From positions 19,987-83,986 of the forward strand of contig CAZDVZ010000003.1 in assembly GCA_964509125.1 (NCBI GenBank): DNA of 64,000 nt. The letters are read 5' to 3'. This stretch comes from SIG653 sp964509125 (GTDB lineage: Bacteria; Bacillota; Clostridia; Oscillospirales; CAG-382). Under the pieces are notes generated by a model. It saw only the letters and a program-made list of their open reading frames with translations, was not told the DNA's origin and searched no databases. Position numbers and translations under genes: made by a program. The first letter of the stretch is position 1. Every line of letters starts with the position of its first letter. This document shows positions 18,571 to 27,622 of the stretch, piece by piece.

Positions 18571-20742
18571 CTACAAAACGGACATAACACAAAAACTTAT
18601 ATCATCGCCCCTTCCGTTCTTTTGCGCCGCGGCGTCCAAAAGGGACGAGGCAATATCCTTGGGTTTCCCCGAAATCTTGCCCTCCAGCAACCTTGCTATC
18701 ACTCCCGGAACTGCACATTCACCACCGTCAGATGACATAATAACAACATCGCCCGACATACACTCAAGCACAGTTTGTTCTGCATTGTTTTTTTGAATTA
18801 TGCCGCAAGGCATTGTTTTTGAAGAAACAGAATACGCTCTCCCATTTCTCATTATCCATGTAGGAGCAGCACCCGCTTTTATTAAAGTAAGCTTTCCTCT
18901 CACAAGATCGATCTCCGCAAGATCAACCGTTGTAAAAACCTCATCTTCGGACGAAGCTATAACATTTCCCAACATCGAAACAACTCCTGCTTTATCGATT
19001 CCGGCGGACACGAGTTTTTCTATAAACACCGTACCAAGCCGCGAGCATACGGCAGCATCCCTTCCGCTTCCCATTCCGTCGCTGATCACAGAATAAAAAA
19101 GCCCCTCGTCACCCTCAAAAACGGCAGAGCTGTCACCACAGATCATTTCTCCTTTTTTGGGGACGGATATTTTATAAAAATCCACCTTCATAGGGCAAAT
19201 TGCCTTAAGCCTCATTTTAGCCATTTTCCCCTCGGATTCCAGATGTACGACTTTTACATTTGACGACAATATTTTTTCCACAATATTTTTAACGGTTTTT
19301 TCGGGAAAAGGAATCTTAAAAGGTATTCCCGTTATCTCTACCGTAGGAAGTCTTGAGCCTATCACCTCTACGCTTAACGTACGTATGTTTTTCAATTCCA
19401 AAGCAAGTTTTATTTTTTTCGCCGCAGAATAATCGGCAAAATATCTCCCCTCTCGTCTCCGTTCTCCCAACTGTAATATTTCAGCAAGGGCGGTATAATC
19501 CTTTGCCAAAGTATCGATTCTCAATTCCGTCTTTTCGGGATTTGTTTCAATCATATCATTCACTTTTTCACACATAACCTTCCATCTGGGACAACCTTCC
19601 ACGAAGGTTTCGGAAAAATCTTTTTCGCACACCTTTTTGTTTTTCAAAATACAGCGGCAAAGGTTTCCCTTAGTTTTAGACATAGGAAGAGAACACCCAA
19701 CACAAGTTTCGCACTCCGCGCCGATGATGCTTTCGACCACAAGCTTTGTCTTTTCCTCCCTTTCACGTCTTTTGGCTTTTGATATAGATGTAAGAAGAAC
19801 AGAAATGCTCCCTATTGCCGCCGAAAGCCTTTTTCCCGCATATTCTTCTTCAAGCATATCTTTAAAAGGCATTCTCACCCTCTGACCACGGCAAAAAAAT
19901 TCGCAAGACGATACCCAAACGACGCATCCCCACATAAAACTCAGAATAAACCTCCACACTTCGTCGCCGTTCAAAAACGCAAAAGAGAGTCCCAAAGAGA
20001 CAAGAGAAAAGAAAAACAATCCCAAAGTGCGATGTTTTCTTATGTAGATTCCGCATAAAAACGAAGCAAGAACAAATGGAGGTATGTATTCCACCCCCAA
20101 GGATAATCCGGCGAAAAATCCCGAAAGGCCTCCCAATAAATGTCCTCCCCTTTCGCTTCCCTCAAGGCAAAAGAACGAGGCGGCTATAACGCCAAAAGAA
20201 AAAAGTTGAGTGCTCACGTCTTTAAAAGCTATAGTCACCCCAAAAGCGAGGCACAAAAATCCTGCATCAAAAAAAGCCGGTGCCATAGGCTTTTTTTCGT
20301 GGAAAAGTCCGCCGAAAGCAAATGTTAAAGCGGGCATTAAAACCATCATAAGCGGCAGCAAGATCGGCTTTGAAATTCCAAGTCCCAAAGCGGATATTAC
20401 AGATGCCCAAAACAGCCCCGCCTTGTCACTCATTCCAAACCTTTTTAAAATTATACGGCATAAAAACGCAACCAAAGCACTCAAAGCCGTGATCCACCCA
20501 AATTGCCCGAAAAAAGATCCAAGAATTACTCCCGCAAATGCGAAAGCCTTTCCCTTGGTACAAGCGCAAAGAAAAGCGACGCCGAAAGGACGCACGCCCC
20601 AAACACTTCCGAAGTTTAAGACAAACGCCCCTATAAAGCATATTATTTCTTTTGAATTTTCCGCAAGCATCCCGACAGCACGTTCAACAATTGCCAAAAG
20701 TCTGATTTTCACAACTTTCTTTTTAACTTCCGTAATATTCAT
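18571..20742 (-). CDS. spoIIE: Stage II sporulation protein E, PP2C-type phosphatase
   Basis: Membrane phosphatase that, in Bacillus, dephosphorylates SpoIIAA to activate sigma-F in the forespore and acts at the asymmetric septum. 723 residues. Residues about 25-300 form roughly ten transmembrane segments; the middle is a regulatory region; about 510-723 is the PP2C domain, with SDGMGSGRDA and a terminal GRGDDISFCV carrying metal-binding Asp residues. The start is the ATG at 20742, with GGAGGT 8 bases before it; the TTG two codons earlier is too close to that site. The promoter region resembles Spo0A-activated promoters. Confidence 0.96.
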   Translation of the reverse strand: MNITEVKKKVVKIRLLAIVERAVGMLAENSKEIICFIGAFVLNFGSVWGVRPFGVAFLCACTKGKAFAFAGVILGSFFGQFGWITALSALVAFLCRIILKRFGMSDKAGLFWASVISALGLGISKPILLPLMMVLMPALTFAFGGLFHEKKPMAPAFFDAGFLCLAFGVTIAFKDVSTQLFSFGVIAASFFCLEGSERGGHLLGGLSGFFAGLSLGVEYIPPFVLASFLCGIYIRKHRTLGLFFFSLVSLGLSFAFLNGDEVWRFILSFMWGCVVWVSSCEFFCRGQRVRMPFKDMLEEEYAGKRLSAAIGSISVLLTSISKAKRREREEKTKLVVESIIGAECETCVGCSLPMSKTKGNLCRCILKNKKVCEKDFSETFVEGCPRWKVMCEKVNDMIETNPEKTELRIDTLAKDYTALAEILQLGERRREGRYFADYSAAKKIKLALELKNIRTLSVEVIGSRLPTVEITGIPFKIPFPEKTVKNIVEKILSSNVKVVHLESEGKMAKMRLKAICPMKVDFYKISVPKKGEMICGDSSAVFEGDEGLFYSVISDGMGSGRDAAVCSRLGTVFIEKLVSAGIDKAGVVSMLGNVIASSEDEVFTTVDLAEIDLVRGKLTLIKAGAAPTWIMRNGRAYSVSSKTMPCGIIQKNNAEQTVLECMSGDVVIMSSDGGECAVPGVIARLLEGKISGKPKDIASSLLDAAAQKNGRGDDISFCVMSVL

Positions 20743-20821
20743 TTTCAATACCTCCGTTTTTTTGTTCAGTCAAAAGAGACGTAAGCAACCGTCAGCAAGG
20801 GCGCAGATCTCTTTTGCATAC

Positions 20822-20865
20822 ACTATACCACTTGAAACGCGAAAATTATGTCACAAGCTGTCGGA
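20822..20865 (-). promoter_or_regulatory. Putative Spo0A-activated promoter of spoIIE
   Basis: On the minus strand a -10 TATAGT (20822-20827) lies 21 bp from a -35-like GTGACA (20849-20854), and a TGTCGAA-like box (TGTCGGA on plus, 20859-20865) is just upstream. A 21-22 bp spacer with 0A boxes is known for B. subtilis spoIIE and spoIIG. Assignment here is inference. Confidence 0.5.
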
Positions 20866-20973
20866 GATGAGTTTTCTTTTCCGAGCCTGACGAAAAATAC
20901 GCTTACTATAAATTCAAAAAAATACATATTACCGTCTTTTATTGCTCAGGTATGAAAAAATAAATCCCGCCTA

Positions 20974-21002
20974 TTGATTTTTTATACTTTTTGTATTATA
21001 AT
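20974..21002 (+). promoter_or_regulatory. Sigma-A promoter of the pseudokinase gene
   Basis: TTGATT, 17-bp spacer, TATAAT, 45 bp before the ATG at 21047; AAAGGAG lies just before the start. Confidence 0.75.
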
Positions 21003-21046
21003 GAAGTAACGTGGCATATGTTGATCATTTGTCAAAGGAGATAGAT

Positions 21047-22649
21047 ATGAGCAAAGAAAAGATTATTTCCCTTTGGAACGAATATGAAATAATCAGCGAA
21101 GACGAAGACAAACAAGGTCAGATTTATAAAGTTTCAAAAAAAGTTTCGGGAAGCGATGTTACTCGTCTCATAAAAGTTATTTCCATTCCAAAAACCTCCA
21201 CCGAAACAGAAATTTTAAAAAGCCAAGGTTTGAATAACGAAAACATTTCCGCTTATTACGAAACCGCAGTAAACAACCTTATTTCCCTTCTTGATATAAA
21301 CCGTTCCTTAAATACCAAAAGTGAGATAGTTTCTGTTTTGGATTACAAAATACTTCCAAAAGCAGATAAAACAGGGTTTGACATTTTTATTATGTCAGAC
21401 GATGGACTACCTCTCAGTTCATACATGGAGAAAAACACGCTTTCGGAAGAAAAAGTCATTAGCTTAGGGATTGATATGGCAGAAGCTCTTGAAAGCTGTC
21501 ATCAAAGCAAAATTTGTCACGGCGACGTTACCATAGATAACATTTATGTCTCAAAAAGCGGGAAATTCAAGCTGGGCAACATTGGACTTGCAGCATTTTT
21601 GTCAATCAAAAAGGTTGCGTCTTCCGTTGCGGTGAATGTTGATTATGCCGCGCCGGAAGTTATAAAAGAAAACAAGCACACCCCTCGTTCCGATGTTTAT
21701 TCTTTAGGCGTTGTTCTTTTCAGGTTATTAAACGGTACGGTGCCGTTTTTGCCCTCAAATAAAGCCATTACCGCTTTCGATCAAAAGAACGCTCTCCATC
21801 AAAAACTCGACGGTCAAGAAATTCCGCTGCCCAAGTGCAAAAACCGCGCTCTTTCAAATGCAATTTTAAAGGCTTGTTCATTCGACCCCAAGGATAGATA
21901 TGCTTCTGCATCACTTTTAAAAAACGCCTTGAAAGAATGCCTGCCGCCCTCATCATCTTCGACAAAAAAAGAAAGTTCCGTTGTTCCCATTTATATAAAC
22001 GGAGAAAAAGTATATAACACCGATTTCTCAAAAGGAAAAGAGTCTCGCGTTGCCGGTGCGGAGACGCCCACACCGTCCGTTGTTCATCAAGCTTCAATGG
22101 ATGCCAAGCCTTCGTATCACACGCCACGTTCTCAAGACGACGGAGAAGAAAACGAGACACATAAAAAGAATAAAAAAATCTTTACCGTCATCATATTTAT
22201 TATACTTATACTCACCGTTGCCACCGCTTTATACGGAATAATTAAAAGCATCGGAAACAACAACACGGGGGACAATTCCGAAGAATCGTCCGTGGAATCT
22301 TCCGAAGAATCGTCCGTGGAATCTTCCGAAGAATCGTCCGAAGAATCTTCCGAGGAATCGTCCGAAGAATCGTCCGAAGAATCGTCTGAGGAATCTTCCG
22401 AGGAATCTTCCGAGGAATCGTCCGAAGAATCGTCCGAAGAATCGTCTGAGGAATCTTNNNNNNNNNNNNNNNNNNNNNNNNNNNNNNNNNNNNNNNNNNN
22501 NNNNNNNNNNNNNNNNNNNNNNNNNNNNNNNNNNNNNNNNNNNNNNNNNNNNNNNNNCCGAAGAATCGTCCGAAGAATCGTCCGAAGAATCGTCCGAATT
22601 TGATTTAAAAGAAGCCATTGATAATATTATAAGCTTTTTCAAAAAATAA
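21047..22649 (+). CDS. Membrane pseudokinase with Ser/Glu-repeat extracellular tail (contains an assembly gap)
   Basis: A Ser/Thr-kinase fold (about residues 12-300), a linker, one membrane helix (379-400), then SEES repeats encoded by 12-base units. Catalytic motifs are degraded: no GxGxxG loop; HRD-K becomes HGDVTIDN (158-165); DFG becomes NIG (178-180), losing the Mg-binding Asp; Lys43 and APE remain. It is probably a catalytically weak or dead signalling protein. 100 N (22458-22557) interrupt the repeat. The frame after the gap that continues SEESSEES ends in FDLKEAIDNIISFFKK and stops at 22649; it differs from the frame before the gap, so the gap length is not real. Start chosen for its AAAGGAG site. 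Confidence 0.8.
22270..22598 (+). repeat. 12-base tandem repeat encoding Ser-Glu-Glu-Ser
   Basis: Repeated TCCGAAGAATCG-type units with synonymous variants (GAGGAATCTTCC). The assembler left a 100-N placeholder inside, so copy number is unknown. Confidence 0.9.
22458..22557. other. Assembly gap of 100 N within a repeat
   Basis: Exactly 100 N. The pseudokinase frame does not continue across it unless the real length is a multiple of three, so 100 is a placeholder. Confidence 0.95.
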
Positions 22650-22668
22650 AATATCACTCAGAAAGCAA

Positions 22669-22709
22669 AAAACCGTTGCGCCACCCGTAAAAGGGAACCG
22701 CAACGGTTT
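22669..22709. terminator. Bidirectional terminator
   Basis: Stem AAACCGTTGCG / CGCAACGGTTT between convergent pseudokinase and DUF805 genes, with flanking A- and T-rich tracts. Confidence 0.85.
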
Positions 22710-22720
22710 ATTGTTTTACT

Positions 22721-23107
22721 TTAAATTTTTTTGTTCAACTTTTTCTTCTTACTCGTATTCTTTTTCACTTTGCTTTCATCGACCGGCTTCCCGCAAAGCC
22801 ACACAACGATAATTATGATACCCACAATGGGAATAAGTGCAAGGAAAAGAAATTTCCCGCTTCGATTTACATCGTGAAGCCTTCTTACGGCAACAGCCAA
22901 AAACGGCGAGATCATAAGAAAAACAAAAACAAGGAAAAGATATTTTATTGCTTCAACGGAGGTGAGACCTGCAAAAAATCCCGCAAGAAAATCCAATGCC
23001 ATTGTTAGCACGAGGAAGAAAGCCGTAAAAAGCCAAAATTCTTTTCTTGAGGCTTTGCCCTCGAAATTTGAATAATTATTTTTAACACAATTTACAAATG
23101 TTTCCAT
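22721..23107 (-). CDS. DUF805 family membrane protein
   Basis: 128 residues. It shows the DUF805 pattern: an N-terminal YSNFEGKASRKEFW segment, three to four membrane helices, the conserved AVRRLHDVNRSG element before the last helices, and a basic Lys-rich tail. The family is widespread in bacteria, in the inner membrane, with no settled function. It stands alone between two convergent or separate units. Confidence 0.9.
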   Translation of the reverse strand: METFVNCVKNNYSNFEGKASRKEFWLFTAFFLVLTMALDFLAGFFAGLTSVEAIKYLFLVFVFLMISPFLAVAVRRLHDVNRSGKFLFLALIPIVGIIIIVVWLCGKPVDESKVKKNTSKKKKLNKKI

Positions 23108-23132
23108 TTAAAAGCCTTTCCAAACCGCCAAT

Positions 23133-24509
23133 TTAAATTGGATTGCAAACAAATTTTTCTTCTGCTCGAACTCTTAATTCTCCTGATTTAATTTCACAAT
23201 CCAAATTGTTTACATTAATATTTCCGCCCTCAGACCAACATTTAACAAAAGCGTTTCCGCTGTAGTTTGAAACCTTCACATTATCAAATGTAATGTTTCC
23301 AAAATGAGCCGCTTTAATGAAAGGCTCATTTTCGCTTCCTTTTCTTACGGTGTAATTTACATTTTTAAGGGTGAGATCAAACAACACCTGACCGTCGCCG
23401 TATGCGTAAAGTCCGCTCATAATATCGGAAGCATTAATGTTTTCAAACGTGATATCGGTGGGAGGGTTCCCTCTCTGCCAGCTTTCGTTGCCGGAAAGGT
23501 TAAGATGCAAAAACCTGTCCGCGCCTTTTACGTTGCAGTTCCTTATAACAATGTTACCCGCAGGTTTAACAAGAGGCAGGTCATCGGAAACAAAGTTCGT
23601 GAAAAAGCAAAGCATATTATTTCTCGCAACACTTGACACGGTTGCACCCGAAACCTTTTCTTCCCATGTAAAGCCGCCGCGGAACTGATATTTGCATGGG
23701 CCGTAAACATTACAATTTTCAATAAGTATATCGCTGCCGCCAAACCTGAAAGCGCTGCAAGCAGAACTTATTTCGCAATTTCTGATAGACACATTGATGT
23801 TGTTAAAACCGGCAATAGCGTCATCCCCTGTAATAAGTTTGCAGTTTTCCATAAGAACATTAACGCAAGCTCTTGTATGAAGGGCGTCATGCCCGGCAAG
23901 AACGGTTAAATTTGAGAAAGATACGTTTTCCGATTGAAAAATAGCGTGCGCCCAGTTGCCCGTATTGGTGATGGTATAACCTTCAAACTTTACGTTTTTA
24001 CAAAAATGCATATTTATACCATGAGGGCCTCTGTAATGTTCTTCGCCTTCAGGGTCAAATACGTTTTTTCCATTAATAACAGAGCCTTTTTCACCAATAA
24101 CAGCAATATTTTCCGCAAAAGCGGCACGAATAATGCCATAGTTCCAATAGCTTCCCGCCGTGTACAAATGCGGCTTAAAACCGCCGCCGCGCTTGACCCA
24201 TTCGTTTGGGAATACCCATCTCACCTTTGTTGCCTGTTCTTCCGGCAACGGCTCAACCGTATCCTCGTAAATATTTGTATAATCCTTAGGATCAGAGCTT
24301 CCTACGATTTTTGCATTTTCCAGCAAATGCAAGGTAACATTACTGCGAATGCGAATATCCCCGATAATAAATTCGCCTTCGGGAACACAAACCTCGCCGC
24401 CGCCTGCAAAAAAACACTTGTCAATAGCATTTTGAAAAGATTTTGTCTGAACCTCTTTCAAACCGGGAACAGCACCAAAATCCACAACTGAAACTGTCAG
24501 TTTACTCAT
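23133..24509 (-). CDS. GH28-like right-handed beta-helix protein
   Basis: 458 residues from the ATG at 24509; an ATG three codons earlier is possible. The opening VSVVDFGAVPG and then SFQNAIDKCFFAGGGEVCVP are typical of polygalacturonase/pectate-lyase-superfamily folds, as are the repeated turns such as FENINASDI and VLMENCKLITGDDAIAGF. Of the four GH28 catalytic motifs (NTD, DD, GHG, RIK), only a GDD at the expected place is clear; the others are not evident. It might be a divergent glycosidase or a binding protein. No signal peptide is visible, so it is probably cytoplasmic. A strong promoter precedes it. Confidence 0.8.
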   Translation of the reverse strand: MSKLTVSVVDFGAVPGLKEVQTKSFQNAIDKCFFAGGGEVCVPEGEFIIGDIRIRSNVTLHLLENAKIVGSSDPKDYTNIYEDTVEPLPEEQATKVRWVFPNEWVKRGGGFKPHLYTAGSYWNYGIIRAAFAENIAVIGEKGSVINGKNVFDPEGEEHYRGPHGINMHFCKNVKFEGYTITNTGNWAHAIFQSENVSFSNLTVLAGHDALHTRACVNVLMENCKLITGDDAIAGFNNINVSIRNCEISSACSAFRFGGSDILIENCNVYGPCKYQFRGGFTWEEKVSGATVSSVARNNMLCFFTNFVSDDLPLVKPAGNIVIRNCNVKGADRFLHLNLSGNESWQRGNPPTDITFENINASDIMSGLYAYGDGQVLFDLTLKNVNYTVRKGSENEPFIKAAHFGNITFDNVKVSNYSGNAFVKCWSEGGNINVNNLDCEIKSGELRVRAEEKFVCNPI

Positions 24510-24549
24510 ACACTCCATCCTTTTATTTTATATTGATCTTTATGGAGTG

Positions 24550-24578
24550 ATTATAACATACCCTTTCATTATTGTCAA
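24550..24578 (-). promoter_or_regulatory. Sigma-A promoter of the GH28-like gene
   Basis: Consensus TTGACA and TATAAT with a 17-bp spacer on the minus strand, about 40 bp before the start codon. Confidence 0.9.
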
Positions 24579-24671
24579 TGAAAAAAATTTTTTTAAATAC
24601 AAAGAAGGATTTTAAAATTTTTTTGCGTATATAGTATATGAAAGAGTTTTGCAATCGAAAGGAGGGGTTTT

Positions 24672-26438
24672 GTGCGTATTCCGGAAGAAACGATTTCCGA
24701 GATCGTTGAAAGAACGGATATAGAAGATTATATATCAAGATATGTGCCGCTAAAACGTGCCGGATCGGTTTTAAGCGGGTCATGCCCATTCCACAGTGAG
24801 CGCACTCCCTCTTTTACGGTTTTTCCCGGCACAAGGTCGTATTACTGTTTTGGCTGCGGAGCAGGCGGAAATGTTGTCAGCTTCGCCATGGCGATAAACG
24901 GGCTTGATTATGTGGAAGCTCTCCGTCTTCTTGCGAAAGAAGCGGGCATACAGATACCGGAAAATGTTTCGGAAAACTCATTTAGTGTAAGAAAAAGCCG
25001 GATCTACGAGGCAAACAAAGAAGCCGCAAGGTTTTTTCATTCATGTCTCATGGACGAAACGGGAAAATCCGCAATGGATTATCTTAAAAACAGAGGGCTA
25101 AGTCAAACTACCGTAAGGCGGTTTGGCATAGGTTTTGCTCCCGATTCTTGGGGAGCGCTCGCCTCCCACCTTTCAAAAAAAGGGTTCACGGAAGAAGAGT
25201 TGGATGTGGCTTTCCTTTGCAAAAAAGGGAAAAACGGAAAGATGTATGACATTTTCCGAAACCGAATTGTTTTTCCTCTCATTTCCACCACCGGAGATGT
25301 TTTGGGATTTAGCGCAAGAAGGCTTAACGAGGCGGATGAACGAAAATACGTAAACACTTCCGACACACCGGTTTTCAAGAAAAGCAAATTTGTGTTTGCA
25401 TTAAACATGGCGAAGGCGCACAGTGCTACAGAACTTATTATGTGCGAAGGATGCGTAGATGCCATAGCCCTTCATCAAGCGGGGTTTGACGGTGCTGTTG
25501 CCACTTTGGGCACGGCGATAACGCCGGAACAATCAAGAACTCTCGCTAAATACACAAAAAAAATATACCTTTGTTACGATTCTGACTCAGCGGGGCAAAC
25601 CGCCGCGGAAAAAGGAATAAAGCTTTTAACTCAGCTTGGAATATCTTCAAAAATAGTAAAACTTCAAGGCGCAAAAGATCCTGACGAATACATAAAAAAA
25701 TTTGGTGCCGAAGGTTTTAAACGTCTCCTCTCGTCCGCTGACGGAGAAATTGATTTTCTCATAAATAAAGCTATAGGAAGTATGGATATCTCCGTTTCCG
25801 AAAACAAGCTGAAAGCAATTTCCCAGATCTGTTCGCTCCTTGCGGGACTTGAAACATTAGCCGAAAGGGAGGTCTACTCTGCCCGTGCGGCGCAAATATT
25901 GGGAGTGAGCAAAGAAGCCATAGCAGAAGGTGTAGAAAAGCAACACCGCTCCATGGAGCGTAAAAAGAAAAAAGAATTTGAAAAAAAAGAAGTTATGAAA
26001 TCCATGGGCGTTGGAGATAAAACCAACAAAGATAAGCTGACAATGCCCGGAGAAGCACTTTTGGAAGAAAGACTTTTGGGTATGCTTTTATGCCAAAGCG
26101 ATCTGTACAAATTTGCCGACGGAAGGGTTTCGGAAAACTTGTTCTTCACCGAATTTGGTAAAAAAGTGTTTTCTGTTTTCAAAAATGATTTTGAAGCGGA
26201 AAAAGAGCCGGTACTTTCCAACGAGGCTTTAAACGCGGAAGAAACGTCCGCCGTCGCAAAAATGGTGGCAATGCGGCAATCCTCGGGAGAAAACACAAAA
26301 GAAGCGTTGCTAAAACTCATTGATGCCTTGGAACGCAAAAGAATGCAAAGCGACGCAGATGAAGCGCTTTCGGATGCCGACACAGATGCACGAGGCGAGG
26401 AGCTGAAAAAATATATTGCCTCACTAAAAAAGAAATAA
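24672..26438 (+). CDS. dnaG: DNA primase
   Basis: Makes RNA primers at the replication fork. 588 residues from a GTG start with GGAGGGG 5 bases upstream. The CHC2 zinc finger uses Cys38, His41, Cys59 and Cys62; the catalytic core and Toprim domain include MCEGCVDAIALHQAG and CYDSDSAG; a C-terminal helicase-binding region follows. Length is usual for the family. rpoD starts 60 bases downstream, the common dnaG-rpoD order. Confidence 0.97.
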   Translation: MRIPEETISEIVERTDIEDYISRYVPLKRAGSVLSGSCPFHSERTPSFTVFPGTRSYYCFGCGAGGNVVSFAMAINGLDYVEALRLLAKEAGIQIPENVSENSFSVRKSRIYEANKEAARFFHSCLMDETGKSAMDYLKNRGLSQTTVRRFGIGFAPDSWGALASHLSKKGFTEEELDVAFLCKKGKNGKMYDIFRNRIVFPLISTTGDVLGFSARRLNEADERKYVNTSDTPVFKKSKFVFALNMAKAHSATELIMCEGCVDAIALHQAGFDGAVATLGTAITPEQSRTLAKYTKKIYLCYDSDSAGQTAAEKGIKLLTQLGISSKIVKLQGAKDPDEYIKKFGAEGFKRLLSSADGEIDFLINKAIGSMDISVSENKLKAISQICSLLAGLETLAEREVYSARAAQILGVSKEAIAEGVEKQHRSMERKKKKEFEKKEVMKSMGVGDKTNKDKLTMPGEALLEERLLGMLLCQSDLYKFADGRVSENLFFTEFGKKVFSVFKNDFEAEKEPVLSNEALNAEETSAVAKMVAMRQSSGENTKEALLKLIDALERKRMQSDADEALSDADTDARGEELKKYIASLKKK

Positions 26439-26498
26439 AAAAAATTGATTATAAACCGAATTTTCGCCGTAAAATATAGGGAGAAAAGGAGAAACAAA

Positions 26499-27602
26499 AT
26501 GACAGAAGAAAAAAAGAATGTCTTGCAAAGCTTAATTGAATCCTGCAAACCAAAAGGAACAGTAAGCTCAAGCGATGTTCTTGACGCCATCGATGGATTT
26601 GACTGTTCCATCGAAGACTTAGAAGCCGCTTGCGATCTGTTGGATTCCAACGGAATTGAGATCACAAGTGATTTTGACCCCGCTTTGGCAGAACTTCAAA
26701 ACGGTTTTGCAGAAGAAGAAATAAGCGAAGACGACAGCGAAGACGTCGATGTGCTTTTGGCGCAGGAAGGGCTTGCCATTGACGACCCCGTAAGAATGTA
26801 TTTGAAAGAAATAGGAAAAGTTCCGCTTCTTTCCGCAGACAAAGAATTGGAGCTTGCCAGCCGTATGGCGGCAGGTGACCAAAAAGCAAAGGATCAGCTT
26901 GTGGAAGCAAACCTTCGTCTTGTTGTAAGCATCGCCAAAAAGTATATCAACAGAGGAATGTTTTTCCTTGACCTTATCCAAGAGGGTAACTTAGGACTTA
27001 TGAAAGCCGTTGAGAAATTTGATTACGGCAAGGGATACAAATTTTCAACATACGCCACGTGGTGGGTAAGACAAGCAATAACAAGAGCTATTGCAGATCA
27101 AGCGAGAACTATAAGGATCCCCGTTCATATGGTGGAGACGATTAACAAAGTTCTCCGCGCTTCAAGACAGCTTCTTCAAAAGTTGGGCAGAGAGCCTACC
27201 AGCGAAGAAATTGCAAAAGAAGTTAACCTTTCTCCCGAACGTGTGAGAGAAATTTTAAAGATCTCCCAAGAGCCCGTTTCTTTGGAAATGCCCATAGGCG
27301 AAGAAGAAGACAGCCATTTGGGTGACTTCATTGCAGACGAAAACACCCCTTCTCCCGCAGAGGCGGCATCTTATGTAATGCTTCATAAAGCGCTTTTTGA
27401 TGTTCTCAAAACCCTCACGCCAAGAGAAGAGAGCGTTTTAAAGCTTCGTTTCGGACTTGTTGACGGAAAACAGCGTACACTTGAAGAGGTGGGCAAGCAG
27501 TTTAAGATCACTCGTGAGCGTATCCGTCAGATAGAAGCGAAGGCATTGAGAAAGCTCCGACACCCTGCAAGGAGCAGAAAACTCAAAGACTTTATGGAAT
27601 AA
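26499..27602 (+). CDS. rpoD: RNA polymerase primary sigma factor
   Basis: Directs core polymerase to -35/-10 promoters. 367 residues from the ATG with AAGGAG 8 bases upstream. Region 1.1 remnants and an acidic stretch precede region 1.2 (DDPVRMYLKEIGKVPLLS), regions 2.1-2.4 (NLRLVVSIAKKY; FSTYATWWVRQAITRAI), region 3 and region 4.2 helix-turn-helix (FKITRERIRQIEAKALRKL). The many TTGACA/TATAAT promoters in this window fit its specificity. Confidence 0.97.
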   Translation: MTEEKKNVLQSLIESCKPKGTVSSSDVLDAIDGFDCSIEDLEAACDLLDSNGIEITSDFDPALAELQNGFAEEEISEDDSEDVDVLLAQEGLAIDDPVRMYLKEIGKVPLLSADKELELASRMAAGDQKAKDQLVEANLRLVVSIAKKYINRGMFFLDLIQEGNLGLMKAVEKFDYGKGYKFSTYATWWVRQAITRAIADQARTIRIPVHMVETINKVLRASRQLLQKLGREPTSEEIAKEVNLSPERVREILKISQEPVSLEMPIGEEEDSHLGDFIADENTPSPAEAASYVMLHKALFDVLKTLTPREESVLKLRFGLVDGKQRTLEEVGKQFKITRERIRQIEAKALRKLRHPARSRKLKDFME

Positions 27603-27622
27603 TCAACGAAGGGAAAAATATT

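Noticed and set aside
20210..20890. 226-codon plus-strand frame opposite spoIIE
   Set aside because: Antisense shadow in a clearly coding region, with Lys/Pro-rich random composition.
22229..22657. Minus-strand frame rich in Arg-Phe across the Ser-Glu repeat
   Set aside because: Antisense shadow of the 12-base repeat, and interrupted by the N run.
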